A stretch of DNA of 64,000 nucleotides from Panicum virgatum (GCF_016808335.1 NC_053147.1:24740913-24804912); one strand, 5' to 3'; shown: positions 1 through 12,484, counted from the stretch's first letter. The notes: generated by a model not told the origin, from the letters alone. Numbers and translations: made by a program.

Positions 1-1732
1 AGTACCGAGAGTATGTCGAGCGTCACGTCCGTTCTCGACTTCTCGTCCTTGGAAAAAAATTTGCTCACACTCTCGTCTCCGTGCCGGCAACTGGGCAAAC
101 AAAATACTGTTCTTAAAACAAAGAAAATACTTACTTGGCGTCTATACTCGTATTAATGCGGGGACGGCTACTGAACCAGGTAACGCAGCCGAGCGGTGCA
201 CCTCCTTTTTTTTTGAAAAAAAAAACAGAATTTTCCACACATACCACTTGCAAAGCTCAAGCTAAAAACGGCAAATGTGGCACCTATACTGAAACTGACA
301 CCTCGTGTGAAGATTGTACTATTTTAGTTGGAATCGTTATATGTGAACTTGTTAAAAAAAAGTGTGAAAGGGTGTATGTGTAGACACAAAGCAGCCAAAT
401 TCGAGTCGTAGCAGCATTTGAAGTTACGTTGGTCTAGTTTCTTTCTTACAAACTTGACATGAATCACTCAAGAGATAAACACCACAACTATTTTCCAGCA
501 TTTGAAGTTACGTTAGTATTGCCTGAAAAAATTACTCCAGTGTCTTGTTATTTTGGTTTCGAAAATTAGCATAAGGGCTACATTTACTTTACCGACTCCT
601 TTCGTCCCACAAAGACTGTTCGTTTAGAAATTTGTTCATCACAGTACTAACATTTTGCATCTATTTTATGGCACGTGTGAAAAGGAAATAAGACTATAAA
701 AGCTAGGGGTACTTCAGTTGTGCGAGAAATTCACATATTTGGTCTTTCACTATGTCTTATGTTTTTGAAAGAGCTCCATTTTCGTCTACTTGACACCATC
801 TTTTACGGTAGCAATTTGATCTTCCTTTTTGTATAAAATATTATTTACATAGCTCAAAATACACATTACTAATAAAGTGTTACATGTCACTACAATTCCA
901 TATGTGATGACAATTTTCAGACACTTAAAATCTTTGAAAGACAAAAAAATTGTCAAAACTGCTACGGAAAAAGAGGTCGTGTCAGGTTAATGAAGACGGA
1001 TAGGAGGTAGTCTTTGCTCTCGTTTGACACCACGGGCACTGTACTAGTGTACTGTTCTCTTTGGTACCAGCACTACCACCGCCCAATCAAGACCTGTCCT
1101 CAACTCCTCAAGTCATGGTCATCTTTCACCACACAGGATAAAAATTAGGAGCCTGTGAATGTTGATCTGTACTGCTTGTTATCCGGTCCTAGTACTGTTC
1201 CCCCGCTGAACCGTCATTAGCATCTGCTCCAAGACGACACCAAAATAAACGGGAAAAAAACGGGCACCCTGCCTTCGTCTCATCAACCAAAGATGAACTC
1301 ATCAACCGTAGCAATAATGACGCAGCCATTTGACGGTGGTTGCGACCGGCTAGCCACCGGCCGCGCATCCGAGTCAAGATGCTAACGGGTCTAACCAAAC
1401 CATTTTTCTTAAACACGTTGTGTCAATTTGATTGATTTCAGAGCTAAACGCCTACACCTGCTTCCACTTCGCTATGTTCTCCGCTATAAATTTGATCGGT
1501 TTCAACGTAGGAACAACCCAATCAAGCAAAATTATTTTGTTTTTGAAACCAAACTAAATCAAACTAATAGTTAGAGCAACCGGTTCACACCAAACCGAAT
1601 ATGGACTTAAGCAAAATTCAAACCGTTCAATCCAGTTAACACTTGAACCATTAGTAGCATGACATTTGAGATGTCAAAGGGTTTATTAGGCCAATCTCAA
1701 TGGAAATGTCATGTGAGTGTCATGATCATTAA
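1..1732. other. Intergenic, no gene recognised
   Basis: This stretch is AT-rich with only short open frames that start at non-ATG codons or lack recognisable motifs. I see no promoter, splice pattern or protein family here. Confidence 0.6.
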
Positions 1733-3893
1733 GGCCCTGTTTAGTTTCCAAAAAATTTTGCACAGTACCCGTCACATCAAATCTTCGGACACATGCATGG
1801 AGCATTAAATACAGTTAAAAAAACTAATTACACAATCTAACTGTCACAGAACGGTCCAAATAATACCAATCAAGTGCAATAATTAACACTTAAACATAAA
1901 CCAGAATTACTGCACTCAACCGGTACACTCAGACCGCCTGCTGTAACCAGGATCGATTACACAGGAACGCCATGCAAGACTTAAAATGGTGCAATGAAAT
2001 GATACAAGTGATCACGATGCAATGCTAACACCGAAAGAAAGATTATTTGGCAGCGCAAAAAGAAAAACTGCGGCTAGGAGCGAAACACGTGCAGAAATTC
2101 AACTTGCCGATATGAAAAAAATCACAAAACTTTACTAGCATGCAAATACGTTGGAAACACATGCAAGAAAAATTTATTAACTTTTATTGCAAAAAGGAAG
2201 ACATTTATTTTTGCCCTAGCAAAATAAACTGAGCAACAATAGATCCATAAACATGCACACAGGATATGCTCCTGATAATTTTTCAGTGGACTACACATGC
2301 AAATAGTAGGCTACCATAAAATTTTCAGGATTTTTAGATAAACATAACAACCCATATAAAATAAACTAGCTTAAACGCAAACCATAAATTTAGCAGGGGC
2401 AAAAGTGGCAAAACACAGGCATAAGTATTTTTCCTCAGAAGCTTTTGATTTTAGAAACCTAACAAAATTTAGTTTGCATTATTCGCATTTTCCCTTGATT
2501 TTATACGAATTTTGCAAATCTCACTCAAATCAAATAAAAAAACAAAACCCACCCCTACCCCCACTGACCCGCGGACCCCACCCGCAGAGCGATAGAGGGA
2601 GCAGGGGCTCCTCTGCTCTGCCCCGGCGGTGCGCGGAGCGCGCGCACGGCGACCGTGGGGGCCGGCCGGCCAGCTGGGCCGCGCGACGGCTCGCGCGCAG
2701 GGGGGCCGTGCGCCTGCGACCGAACAGGGGCGCGCTCGGGGCAGCGCACAGGGGCGCGCGCGGGGGCAGCCCAGGGCGGAGCTAGGCGGCGGCGCGCGGC
2801 GGCGCGCGGTGCGCGGCGGTGGCGCGGCCACGGCGGCTAGCGCAGGGCCAGGGAGCGGCGTCGCGGGGCGGGGCAAGCACCAGCTCGTCCGGGCGGCGCT
2901 GGCGCGCGCAGTGGCGCGGCCCTGAGCCGCGCGGGCTCTGCCAGCAGCGTGCGGCGGCGGGAGCAGTGGCGTCCATGGCGCCCGCGGCGGCGTTCCGCCG
3001 GCGGCGGCGCTAGAAGGGAAGGGAAAGGAGCTCGGGGAGGACTAGTGACTCACCACGAACCCATTCTTGGGGTCAATTTGAGCAGGGGGGTGGTCGGAGA
3101 AACGGATTGACGCGAGGGAGGCGGAGCTCGGGTTGGCTCCAATGGCGGCCGACGGTAGGGTTAGGGTTTCGGCCAACTCGGCCGGGGAAGAGCTCAGGTG
3201 AGGGTCGGGGAAGGTGGAGGGCGAGGTGGTGCGGCTCCGGGCACTGTGAATCGAGGCACGGCGGCGAGGATGGTCGGCACGGCGGCCGGCGATGGCTCTG
3301 TTCGAGCTCGGCTCAACCCACGCGCGTGAGGAAGGAGAAGAAAGGGGAAAACGGACACGGCTCTGGGAGAGGGGATAAGGACGCGTTTGCACATCTGCGC
3401 GGAGAGCGAGGATCGACGTCGGCCGACGCCGCGAGCGTCGAGCTCGGCGGTGAACTGACCGAAAACAGGGGAGTCACCGTTGACCGAGATTGAGTGGTTT
3501 TTAGCTGACTTTGAGCCTCCAAAACTCCAAATTTTACATTGGAATGTGAAATTTGGCCAAAATAGAAGTTGTAGAGAACGATAAGAGCTACAACTTTTGT
3601 TTTGGGCGAAAGTTGATTTGAAGCTCGGATCATGGAGAAAAACGAGATCGAACACGGCTAAACAATGTTTTACCACACGAACTCGATTAACGCCAACGAT
3701 GAGCTTAAGTCCATAATTAGCGGTTTAAGCACATGATTAGCATCGCAATTAACACTAGGGTGTTACACTAACTGATTAGCACGAGCTGAATTTTTAAATC
3801 TAATTAGTCTATAATTTGACATTATTTGTCAAGTAACAACGAAATGTGCTACGGTACCAAAACCCAAACTTTTTCACCAACTAAACACACCCT
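1733..3893. mobile_element. MITE interrupted by a solo LTR
   Basis: The left end reads GGCCCTGTTTAGTTTCC and the right end, reverse-complemented, reads GGGTGTGTTTAGTTGG, so the two ends form imperfect terminal inverted repeats of the common grass TTTAGTT MITE type. Without the LTR at 1842-3767 and one 5-bp target copy, about 230 bp of MITE remains, a normal size for such elements. Several other members of this broad type occur in the window. Confidence 0.7.
1842..3767. mobile_element. Solo LTR (probably Ty3/gypsy) with 5-bp TSD
   Basis: The segment starts TGTCACAG and ends GTGTTACA, the TG...CA form of an LTR. It is flanked on both sides by CTAAC (1837-1841 and 3768-3772), a perfect 5-bp target duplication. 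No second LTR, primer binding site or gag-pol frame is present, so this is a solo LTR left by LTR-LTR recombination. The very GC-rich part (about 2560-3480) opens many meaningless frames. The assignment to gypsy rests on length and terminal sequence only. Confidence 0.82.
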
Positions 3894-4256
3894 AAATTTC
3901 CTTATATGGTCGAAGAGCACTGGCTGATTCAAGATAATTATTAGAAGGAGATTTCTTCTACCTCTCAACAACTTTAGCCTCTCATCACAGTAAAAAATTA
4001 TAGGGGGGCTTCGGAGGAGTTCCATGGATCCAACGGCGGTAGAGATAATGTCTTGGCATCTGCTGATACTGGCTTCTGCTAAAGAGAGAATGGAAAGTAT
4101 CATCGTATATTACGATTTTGGTAATTGTACGATGATACTCCCACTTATACTGGTTTCTGATTATCCATCTATTCGATGCCGCCCCGACTTCTATAAGTCC
4201 AGGTTGCGTCCACAACGAGACGAGGGGTGATTGGGTGAGTCACGCTTAGCCGCTTA
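3894..4256. other. Intergenic, nothing recognised
   Basis: A short AT-balanced spacer between the MITE and the GGGTCGGG repeat block. No coding or structural signal was seen. Confidence 0.5.
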
Positions 4257-4644
4257 GGCCTGATCATCTGTCAGGTCGGGTCGGGTTCGGGTTCGAGTTG
4301 GGTCACTTCGGGTTTCGGGTCAAAAAATGTTGGCCCATGCCCGGCCCATGACATGGTTGGGTCGGGTTCGGGTTCGGGTTCGAGTTGGGTCACTTCGGGT
4401 TTCGTGTCAAAAAAATGTTGGCCCATGCCCGGCCCATGACATGGTCGGGTCGGATCGAGTTCGGGTTGAGTCGGGGTTGGCCTGCAATTTTGTGTGTAAT
4501 TTTCGGGTTGGATCGGTTTTTTTAAGTTTCGGGTCAAATATTTTGGCCCGTATCTAACCCGTTACTTGATCGGGTCGGATTGGTTGGGTTTTTTCGGACG
4601 GGTTGGGTCGGGTTTGTCGGGTCGGATAGCCTGTGATCAGGTCT
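4257..4644. repeat. GGGTCGGGTT-rich repeat block with inverted ends
   Basis: An approximately 85-bp unit (GGTCGGGTTCGGGTTCGAGT, then GGGTCACTTCGGGTTTCG, then a GTTGGCCCATGCCCGGCC segment) occurs twice in tandem at about 4277-4445, followed by more degenerate GGGTCGG runs. The outer edges carry CCTGATCA on the left and TGATCAGG on the right, so the block may be a MITE-like element of roughly 390 bp. No flanking duplication was found. Confidence 0.5.
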
Positions 4645-6245
4645 AGTCCTTCTCACAAGTCACACGGGCTCGACCACGACGACGACGGCGACCCAGGCGG
4701 TCGCAGCCAGTAATTTCGAGTGGTTTTCTCATTTCTACCGGTTAGTTAGATGCCAAGACATTTGTTTGGCCTTGGCATGCCAATGCAGCCAGCAAGAGGT
4801 GCTGCGGAAGATGAGGCGGCGCGTAACACTCGATCGATCGGAGGCTTTAAATCTGCAGCGGCTCTCGATTGATGGATGGATTGGTTTCCAGGTTCTCCGT
4901 ACCTGCTCGCCGGCCGTCGCTGTCCTTGGCCGGTCCATGGCGTGGCTCCGGCGTCCGGCGGGGCTCGTGACAGCGACGGGGACCGGACGGTGGGGATCGC
5001 CGACCTGCGTGTCCGTCGAGTTGGTGGCGGTCTGATGCAGCCTTGCCGGGGTACGGTACACATGGGTGGGGCAGCTAGCAACCTAGCATCCCCTGCGCCC
5101 TGGTGCCGCGGGGGGTCCCTGCAAACGTGGTAGGACACGGGCGTAGGAGCAGGGAGGGATGGAGGATTGGGTCGGTACGGAGGCAAGGCACGGCATCGGA
5201 TGGTCCTCCAGCCTCCAGGAACACGTATCGTAGAGGACAGAGGTGGTATCTGGTCTCTGGTGTGGCCGTGGGGAGAACGGAGTGGACTGGCGGAGGGAGG
5301 CAAGCAGCAAATGGCTGCGCTGGCAGTAGCTTGGGCTCATACGGGGTAAATGGAACTAAAGTACTGGGCTTCATGCCAGAATCCCTTTAGGCCCATGGTT
5401 GCTTTCGTTTCTTAAGAGTGGGCCCTGGTTTCAACTCAGGCCCGCATTCACTACGCTTGCTGGGCCCATCAACTTGACAAGTTGATCAGATTGGCAGCCA
5501 CGGACGGCCCGATGGGACAACGACGACGCAGGTGTGCTAGCCCGTCGCGCGGCGCGGCGCGTCGGTGTTGCTCCCGGCCGACGCCCCGTCGCTACCGCGC
5601 GGCGGCAGGGCGGCGTGCGGCACCATGCCGCCTACAGCGTACCGTCCACGAGGCCACCGAACCCCCGACGCGAGAGGCTGTGGCTCCGCCGCTTCCACGC
5701 CGCGCCCGCGGCGAACTGGGGCCTCGGGGGCCATGTGCGCCGCCAGACCGCCACCCGCCGCGAACCTCGGCCGCGCGTGGGCGCTGCCCCCCGGCCCGGC
5801 CCGGGTGGCCGCTGTAGTGTCCGGTGCCCCCTCCCCACTCCCGTGCGGCCACGGCCAGCCCGTGACAGGCTGACAGCAACGCCGCACCGCCGCGGGGATA
5901 CGAATTTTGGCGGCTTGCGGCGGCGGCGGTGGACCACGCGACAGGCCGCACGAGGGCCGGTCGCGCCCAGCACGTGCGCGCCACGGCCACCCGTCGGAGC
6001 ACGAGCACCACCCCCGACCCCTGTTCGGCCCACGAGACAGGAGCACGGCGGGACAGGCAGGCCCTGGGAGACTGATGCCTGTGTCTTGGTTGGCTTCGCT
6101 GCTCCGTCGTCGGGTCGGGTAAGCTTCAACTTCTCTATCATCCATCGGGTAGCCGGAAAACTGAAGCTCCACGGAAATGGGCCCAAGAACACGACACGAC
6201 CAGTCGATTATGCGCAGGTGCACGAATCCAAGCTCTCCGGATGCC
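4645..6245. other. Upstream region of the BAHD gene, no separate gene recognised
   Basis: From about 5480 the DNA becomes very GC-rich and opens long frames on both strands. None shows a protein family motif, a credible start or splice structure. I treat it as upstream sequence of the acyltransferase gene. Confidence 0.5.
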
Positions 6246-6254
6246 TATATATAA
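6246..6254 (+). promoter_or_regulatory. TATA box of the BAHD gene
   Basis: TATATATAA lies 68 bp upstream of the chosen ATG (6322), predicting transcription from about 6275-6285 and a short leader. An in-frame ATG at 6241 lies just upstream of the TATA box and therefore cannot be the start. Confidence 0.75.
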
Positions 6255-6321
6255 TGTCCTCACTCCGCACCGTGCATCACCACCACACACCGCAATCGCT
6301 GCAGATAAGCGCGGTCCGAGG

Positions 6322-7752
6322 ATGGCTCCACCGGTACCCGCCGAGAACGGGATGGCTCGCAAGGACGCCCTGGCGCCGGCGATCTCCGTCGTCTCGAAGC
6401 AGACGGTTCGGCCGGCCGCCGGCGCCTCGGCGGTCGGGGACCTCAGGCTCTCGGTCTCGGACATGCCCATGCTGTCGTGCCACTACATCCAGAAGGGGCT
6501 CTTCTTCCCGCCTCCCGGCGTGGCGATGGGCCCGCTGGTGTCGTCGCTCGCGGCGGCGCTCTCCCGCGCGCTCGGCGTCTTCCCTGCCCTCGCCGGCCGG
6601 CTCGTCACGCTCGACGACGGCAGCATCGTGATCCGGTGCGGCGGCGACGGCGCGGCCGTCGAGTTCTGCCACGCGGTCGCGCCGGCTCTGTCGCTCGGCG
6701 ACTTCCTCGTGCCAGGCGCCGACGTGCCCACCAGGCTCACGAACGCCCTGTTCCCCATGGACCGGACGGTGAGCTACGGCAGCCACGCCCGCCCGCTCAC
6801 GTCGTTCCAGCTCACCGTGCTCCGCGACGGCGCCGTGTTCGTCGGCTTCGTCGCCAACCACGCCATCGTGGACGGCACCTCCTTCTGGCACTTCTTCAAC
6901 ACGTGGGCGGGGCTGTGCCGCGGCGCGCCGGTCCGCGAGCCGGACTTCCGCCGCAACTTCTTTGGCGAGTCCACCGCCGTCCTGCGCTTCCCCGGCGGCG
7001 GGGGCCCGGCCGTGACGTTCGACGCCGATGCGCCCCTCCGCGAGCGGATCCTCCACTTCAGTGCCGCCGCGATCCGCGAGCTGAAGGCGACGGCCAACCG
7101 CTGGAAAGGAACAGGTCAAGACTCCGAGGTTAACGGCAAGGCCACGCATGACTCCAAGGTTCAGGGTGGCCGCGGCCAAATCTCGTCGTTCCAGTCGTTG
7201 TGCGCGCACATATGGAGGGCGGTGACGCGCGCGCGCCGGCTGTTGGCTGCCGACAAGATGACGACGTTCCGCATGGCCGTGAACTGCCGCCACCGTCTGC
7301 ACCCGCCGATCTCCCCGCTCTACTTCGGCAACGCCATCCAGAGCGTGGCCACGACGGCGACCGTGGCCGAGCTGGCGTCCAACGACCTGGGCTGGGCGGC
7401 GGCCAAGCTGCACGCCACCGTGGCGGCGCACGAGGACGGCGCGATCCGGCGCGCCGCGGCGGAGTGGGAGGCCGCGCCGCGGTGCTTCCCGCTGGGCAAC
7501 CCCGACGGCGCGGCGCTCACGATGGGGAGCTCGCCCCGGTTCCCCATGTACGACGGGAACGACTTCGGGTGGGGCCGCGCGCTCGCCGTACGGAGCGGCC
7601 GCGCGAACAAATTCGACGGCAAGATGTCGGCGTTCCCGGGCCAGGCTGGGGATGGAAGCGTCGACGTGGAGGTGTGCCTCGCGCCGGACACCATGGCTTG
7701 CCTCCTCCGCGACGAGGCGTTCTTGCAGTTTGTGTCCACCCCTGCACCGTGA
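6322..7752 (+). CDS. BAHD (HXXXD-type) acyltransferase
   Basis: A single-exon gene of 476 codons. The family transfers an acyl group from acyl-CoA to hydroxyl or amine groups of specialised metabolites in the cytosol. Both family signatures are present: the catalytic H-x-x-x-D (H180-A-I-V-D184, followed by GTSFWHFFNTW) and DFGWG at about 414-418. Length is within the usual 430-480 range, and the fold is covered from the N-terminal strand to the C-terminal segment. The HAIVDGTSFWHFFNTW context is typical of the uncharacterised At3g50280/EPS1-like subgroup, so substrate and donor cannot be assigned. I chose the ATG at 6322 because it follows the TATA box; M11 (6352) is a possible alternative. 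A poorly conserved lysine/aspartate-rich insert (about 262-284) sits between the two halves. No frameshift or stop interrupts it. Confidence 0.92.
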   Translation: MAPPVPAENGMARKDALAPAISVVSKQTVRPAAGASAVGDLRLSVSDMPMLSCHYIQKGLFFPPPGVAMGPLVSSLAAALSRALGVFPALAGRLVTLDDGSIVIRCGGDGAAVEFCHAVAPALSLGDFLVPGADVPTRLTNALFPMDRTVSYGSHARPLTSFQLTVLRDGAVFVGFVANHAIVDGTSFWHFFNTWAGLCRGAPVREPDFRRNFFGESTAVLRFPGGGGPAVTFDADAPLRERILHFSAAAIRELKATANRWKGTGQDSEVNGKATHDSKVQGGRGQISSFQSLCAHIWRAVTRARRLLAADKMTTFRMAVNCRHRLHPPISPLYFGNAIQSVATTATVAELASNDLGWAAAKLHATVAAHEDGAIRRAAAEWEAAPRCFPLGNPDGAALTMGSSPRFPMYDGNDFGWGRALAVRSGRANKFDGKMSAFPGQAGDGSVDVEVCLAPDTMACLLRDEAFLQFVSTPAP

Positions 7753-7959
7753 CAGAGTGAAAAACATCTGATGGGCGGCGGCATTTTGCCGCGCATGCCA
7801 CCGTTCCTGGATGGCTGGATTTGTACGCTTGCAGAAGATAGTGCTTGCTACTATTTTTTAAGGATTGGGAGTGGCCATGTGTTCATATATAGATGATTTG
7901 CTGCTGGTTCCTTCATGATGCCGTTGTAGGCTAGTGGTTATGACTTGTGAATATGTAAA
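7753..7959 (+). other. Probable 3' UTR of the BAHD gene
   Basis: An AT-rich, non-coding stretch directly follows the stop codon and ends at the candidate Helitron terminus. No single poly(A) signal is decisive. Confidence 0.45.
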
Positions 7960-7999
7960 TCTATATCGCTCGAAGAAAGGGAGCCCATCCGGCGCTCGG

Positions 8000-8940
8000 C
8001 GCGTCCTTGCTGCACACCTGTTCTCCATGCGTCGCTGGCAGCCATCCGTACTTCGCGTTGGTCGTACGCGATGCGAGGAACATGCCGCGGGAGTCCTCCT
8101 TGTCCGGTGAGCTAATCGTGTTTGCCTGGTTCATCTTTTTGCGCCCTCTCCCTCCCTTCTCTCTCTCCCTCTTCCTTCCCCCACCACGCCGCCACTCTTC
8201 CGCCACCGGCTTGCCCTCCTCGAGCTCCACCCCGTGGCGCGGACCACGAAGCTCGTGGCGGAGGTCGAGGACGCGGCGCGACCCCCTCCTCCTGCCCAGC
8301 AGCGCGCGGAGGGAGCAGCTGCGGCCCGCCTCGGTTCATCCGCCTCGCCGGCCGGCAGCTCCTCTCCCGCGGCGGTCCAGCCTGGAGGCGAGGCGGCGGC
8401 AGCATCAGGCCCGCGGCAAGGAGGAGCGGGGCGCGAAGGAGGAGCAGCAGCGGTGGTCTGTGCCTGCTCCTCCCGTGTCCATGGTCGGGGCGGCCGGCGT
8501 AGGCGAGCGGCGTGCAGGGGATGGCTCGGCTTGCTACTTCTCCGCCGTTGCGTCCATGGCTGGCAGCGGTGCGGGCGGATCTCTATCCAAATCAGACGCA
8601 ATTACTCCTATGGCGCTAGCAGGCAGCAGCTGGCTCTGTTCGGCCGGACGGACGCGGAGAAGAGAGAGGTAGGTCGTGCAAAAGGCGGAGCGCCACGACG
8701 AAGCTGTCGGAGCTGCGGTCCTCCTTCCGCTTCCGCCCCAACAGGCCGCAGCGGCCGCGGCCCTCTACATGCTCTGCACGGTGGCGGGCCCGTCTCCAGC
8801 AAATGAATCATCTGCAGCAATCCCGTCGTTGCGGATTCCCGTCGCGGCTCCCCTGCTAGCTAGACTGCTAGAGGCTGGTCCTTCACGTGAGCAACCTCTT
8901 GCAACAGCTACTCGGCTACGTCTCCGCTCGTGAGCAATCT
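8000..8940. other. GC-rich island inside the Helitron candidate, origin unknown
   Basis: GC content rises sharply and several frames stay open on both strands, but none shows a recognisable domain. It may be a captured gene or promoter fragment, as is common in grass Helitrons. A plausible splice acceptor (TTTTCCTGCAG) occurs at about 9030-9040. Confidence 0.3.
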
Positions 8941-10065
8941 TCATATCCTATGAAATTCTTTCTGTATACCCTTTTGTTTCCCCAGATTGATCTGCAATTC
9001 CTACCTACAGCCTTTTGTGTGCTCATGATTTTCCTGCAGGTCTGTCAACCATATGTGCTCGACCATTCAGCTATTCCCAATGAGGCATCTCTGTGGGTGA
9101 TGAATACATTTAATAGCAAAAGGAAAGGTGATAACCTACAACTATTTCATCATTTTCCCAATGTTGAATAGTATCTTATTACCAACATGATACAGATATG
9201 TTCATCTTCCTTTTCTAAGATTCTCAAATCAGTTTCTTTTTAATTAACCAAGGAGGTATTTGGCAAGTTTTGCTACTCTGAAACCAACCATAAATCTGGC
9301 ACCTGCGCACCTCAACTCTTATACTTTTCATATCACCTCATATAAATCATCTTTGACTTTGCTGCCAATATTGAAAAATCATCTGGATAGTTTTGGCTAC
9401 ATCTTAATGCTAAACAGGGTACATTGTTTACCTACAGAAGCTATTTAGTTCACTGTTATTAGGTTTGTAAATTTTATTCCCCATCATGTTGCTTTCATCC
9501 CTGTAGCTTTATTTACCTCTGTTTGGCCACATGGGCCATGGACAATCAATTTACCCAAGAGAAAATTACAGTGTGTAGTTCAGTAGACCCTGCAATGATT
9601 TTAACTTATTAGAAATTCCATATACTCTTTTCTTTATTAAAAAATAAAGAACATTTCAGAATATACTAAATGTTCTAAGGTACTCTATCTTTCAGATCTT
9701 TGTGGTATTCAATGTTCCGAAGTAGCCAAGATAGTAAAAAGATTACATGTCTAATTAAGTTACATGCCTATACTCAGTGTTCTAATTTGCTCTACCTCAA
9801 ATTAGTATGTATTTTAGTATACTAGAATTTCATAGGATAGGAGTACAATCAGTTTAGATTGAGCATACTCAGATGTTTTTTTCCTTTAAAATTTCATAGG
9901 ATAGGAAGGTACAATCAGATTGACTCTTTTCTCATTTCCTCTTTTATATTTTGTAGTATTCTGTTGCCCCATGACAGTATCAAATTATTTTTTAAAGCAT
10001 TGAATATGTGTTATTTCTCAAGGCACCTACAAGGTATCAACCACATATAACTATGTGCACATTTT

Positions 10066-10240
10066 GTCGGTGTATAGACCCGGCGGCCTAGCACCAACTA
10101 GTGAATGCGCTGCGTATCCTATCTCTCGATGGTTGATGCAAGAGCTAACACGGTGACACGAGGGTTTATTCTGGTTCTGGCCGAGGGGGTCGTACGTCCA
10201 GCAAGGGGTGCGAGCACCGTATTATCCCGCACCGGAGTGC
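10066..10240. repeat. Fragment resembling a retroelement terminus
   Basis: The stretch starts TGTCGGTGTATAGACCCGG and includes CGAGGGTTTATTCTGGTTC and a TACGTCCAGCAAGG segment, phrases common in grass retroelement terminal sequences. Only about 170 bp is present and no partner copy is seen. It abuts the second Helitron-like 5' end at 10250. Confidence 0.35.
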
Positions 10241-12484
10241 TTGTGTAAATCTATATCACTCGAAGAAAGGGTGGCCATCCATCGTTTGGCGCATGCTAGC
10301 TCGGCACGTAGCTCCTGCGTCGTGCTGGCGCCCATCGGTAGGTTGCGTCCGTCCTAAGCACCGTTGAAGGACAATCCATCGAGGAGTCCGGAGCAAGGCC
10401 AACGCGTCGTCGTTGCCAGTCAAACAAATGGCCTTTACCTGGTTCACCTTGCTTCTCGTGCCATCGTCTCTCTGCGCCGTCGCTGGCCTTGCTGGCCTTC
10501 GTTGCTCAACGCTATGGCTCAAACCCATGATCGACTTCCTCTGCCCGCCATGAGGAAAGCAGACCGCCACCGCAAACACGACCGCAACAACTAGCGGAGG
10601 TAAAAAGATGCTAGAGCATGATTGTAGAGTCTCGCTTGAATGCGAGCCTGCGCTTCTTCCTCCCTCTACTGAGCCGCACGCCCCATCCCAGATCCCGTCC
10701 TTCCTGAAGCCGCCTCCTCCTCCCCTCGCCTTTCACCTCTCCACTCTGAGAAAGCATCCTTCGTTGAGCTCAAGTCCCATGCGGCCATGCCGTCGCCCTC
10801 CCCTCTATTCGGCCTGCCGCATTTATCGACATCAAATCCATTTTTTTTGCGGCGTCAGCATAAGGCAAGCAGGACGACAGTTGGGAGACCCTCTCTCTCT
10901 CTCTCTCTCTGGCTGAGACATCTTTCCCGCACACTCTTTTTTTTTAGTATGCAAATTAATTTGGGCACGGATCTTGCCGTTTTGCAAGCATCTATTGTCT
11001 TGCGAGAGGTGTTCTTTCCCTTAGATGTAGGGATCATATCAAACAAGCTGCTTAAGGTCCTTACTTATTACTATCTAATATACTGTCAGTTTTTGTATGA
11101 ACCTTGCTCAAACTGCATCTGAGAACTTTAGTAGCGACCTGATAAGGTCTGTGCTGCTTAATATCTGATATGCGTTCTGCATGAGGCCATGAGCCTCCTA
11201 TTCAACAAATTTGAGAACATGGATGAACCTCTCTGTTCAATATAATGTATCAAAGAACATGCTGAGTATTGGTGCCTATTTTGGATTACAATATGTAGCT
11301 TTCCAACCGAGTGATAAGGCACTGAGATAATGCTTGGGTTTTCCATTGTGTCTTCATGAGAAATAATTTGCTCATTATACCTCTTTTGCCAAGTAACGTT
11401 TGAGCCTTTGTTCCCATGATATTATTGCTATAATCAGCAGTTAATATTCAGAGCTGTATGTGGAGTGTGGCTGCATTAGCCAGCTTTATCAAATTCACTG
11501 ACAGTAATTTTAAATAGCGACTTTTGTTGCTATCTTTTATCCATTTCTTCTGCTCCTATTTTAATTGTACCTTTTTTTCTTTTATTTGCAGGATCAGATC
11601 TGCCATTATAAAATATTTCCACTACAAACTGCAGAGTACTTGAACATTTGATTTCCCTTCTGACATTGCAATTACAAATAGGTTCCTATACTTCTGCATA
11701 ACAAATAGAAGTACAAAATGCATAGCTATATTTCTGAAGATATCAGTAAATAAACTAGCAGAGAAAACTTTATTTCCAAATTAAAATTATACATGATTAG
11801 GCTTACCAGTTTATTCATAGAGCAAAGTGTAACATGTTGGTGCATTTTTTAACCTAACTTGAAATACATGACACATGTTCTATGATACCCAAAGTTACAT
11901 GACTTCTGATTAGTGGATCAGATTGGTAACTGTGTCATAACATGTAATTAATGGTTTTTTTTCTAAATTGGTTTCTACTGCAATCATTTTATGCTGTTAA
12001 TAATCATAGAACTGTATTGTCATTTACATGCTTGGCTGAAAGTTATGGTAGACAACCTACCAAATTAAAATATTCTCAGAGTAGCAGTCATAGGGAGACA
12101 TGACATTCATAAATTTTTCTAATAACATAGGTCTGCGGTTATATGGTATCCCAGAGGCTGTAAAAGAATCAAATATGGATATGTGATAGGGCTGGACTTC
12201 AAAATTATGAGTATGATCTATTGCAGTCAGGTTTCTGTCGTGCAACAAATATACACAGCTCCGTCTTTTAATTTGGCACTTACCTATCATAAATAATAAA
12301 TCATGGGCCCAGTTTAACCAATCACCTGCATATAACAAACCAGGCCTTGAACACGTCGAACTTAACTTCACGGAAATTTACCATCACCTTGCTCCAGTGA
12401 CGACGCCTACAACTACAGTTGCCATGTCACAATTATATACGCACATTACATGCAGGCGCGGCGTTAGCGCGCCAACTTTCCTAG

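Larger units (their letters stand above)
7960..12484. mobile_element. Candidate Helitron region (two 5' ends, one 3' end)
   Basis: The 3' end is good: GGCGCG-gcgtta-GCGCGCC can form a GC-rich hairpin, followed by AACTTTC and CTAG at 12481-12484, then T. This is the canonical Helitron 3' terminus. Two similar 5' candidates begin TCTATATC(G/A)CTCGAAGAAAGG after an A, at 7960 and 10250. Either one 4.5-kb element contains a second start, or a 2.2-kb element (10250-12484) inserted next to an older copy. The interior is non-coding with exon-like GC-rich islands (8000-8940, 10600-10870). No Rep/helicase frame is visible, so it would be non-autonomous. Confidence 0.5.

Noticed and set aside
2405..3676. 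Many GC-rich open frames
   Set aside because: All lie inside the solo LTR defined by its TSD; no family motif.
6241..6321. N-terminal extension of the BAHD protein from the ATG at 6241
   Set aside because: That ATG lies just upstream of the TATA box, so it would not be in the mRNA.
5534..6631. 365-codon frame upstream of and overlapping the BAHD gene
   Set aside because: Runs through the TATA box and start of the BAHD gene in another frame; low-complexity Arg/Pro composition.
6277..7767. 496-codon open frame antisense to the BAHD gene
   Set aside because: It mirrors a GC-rich codon-biased gene; its composition is Arg/Gly/His-rich with no motif.
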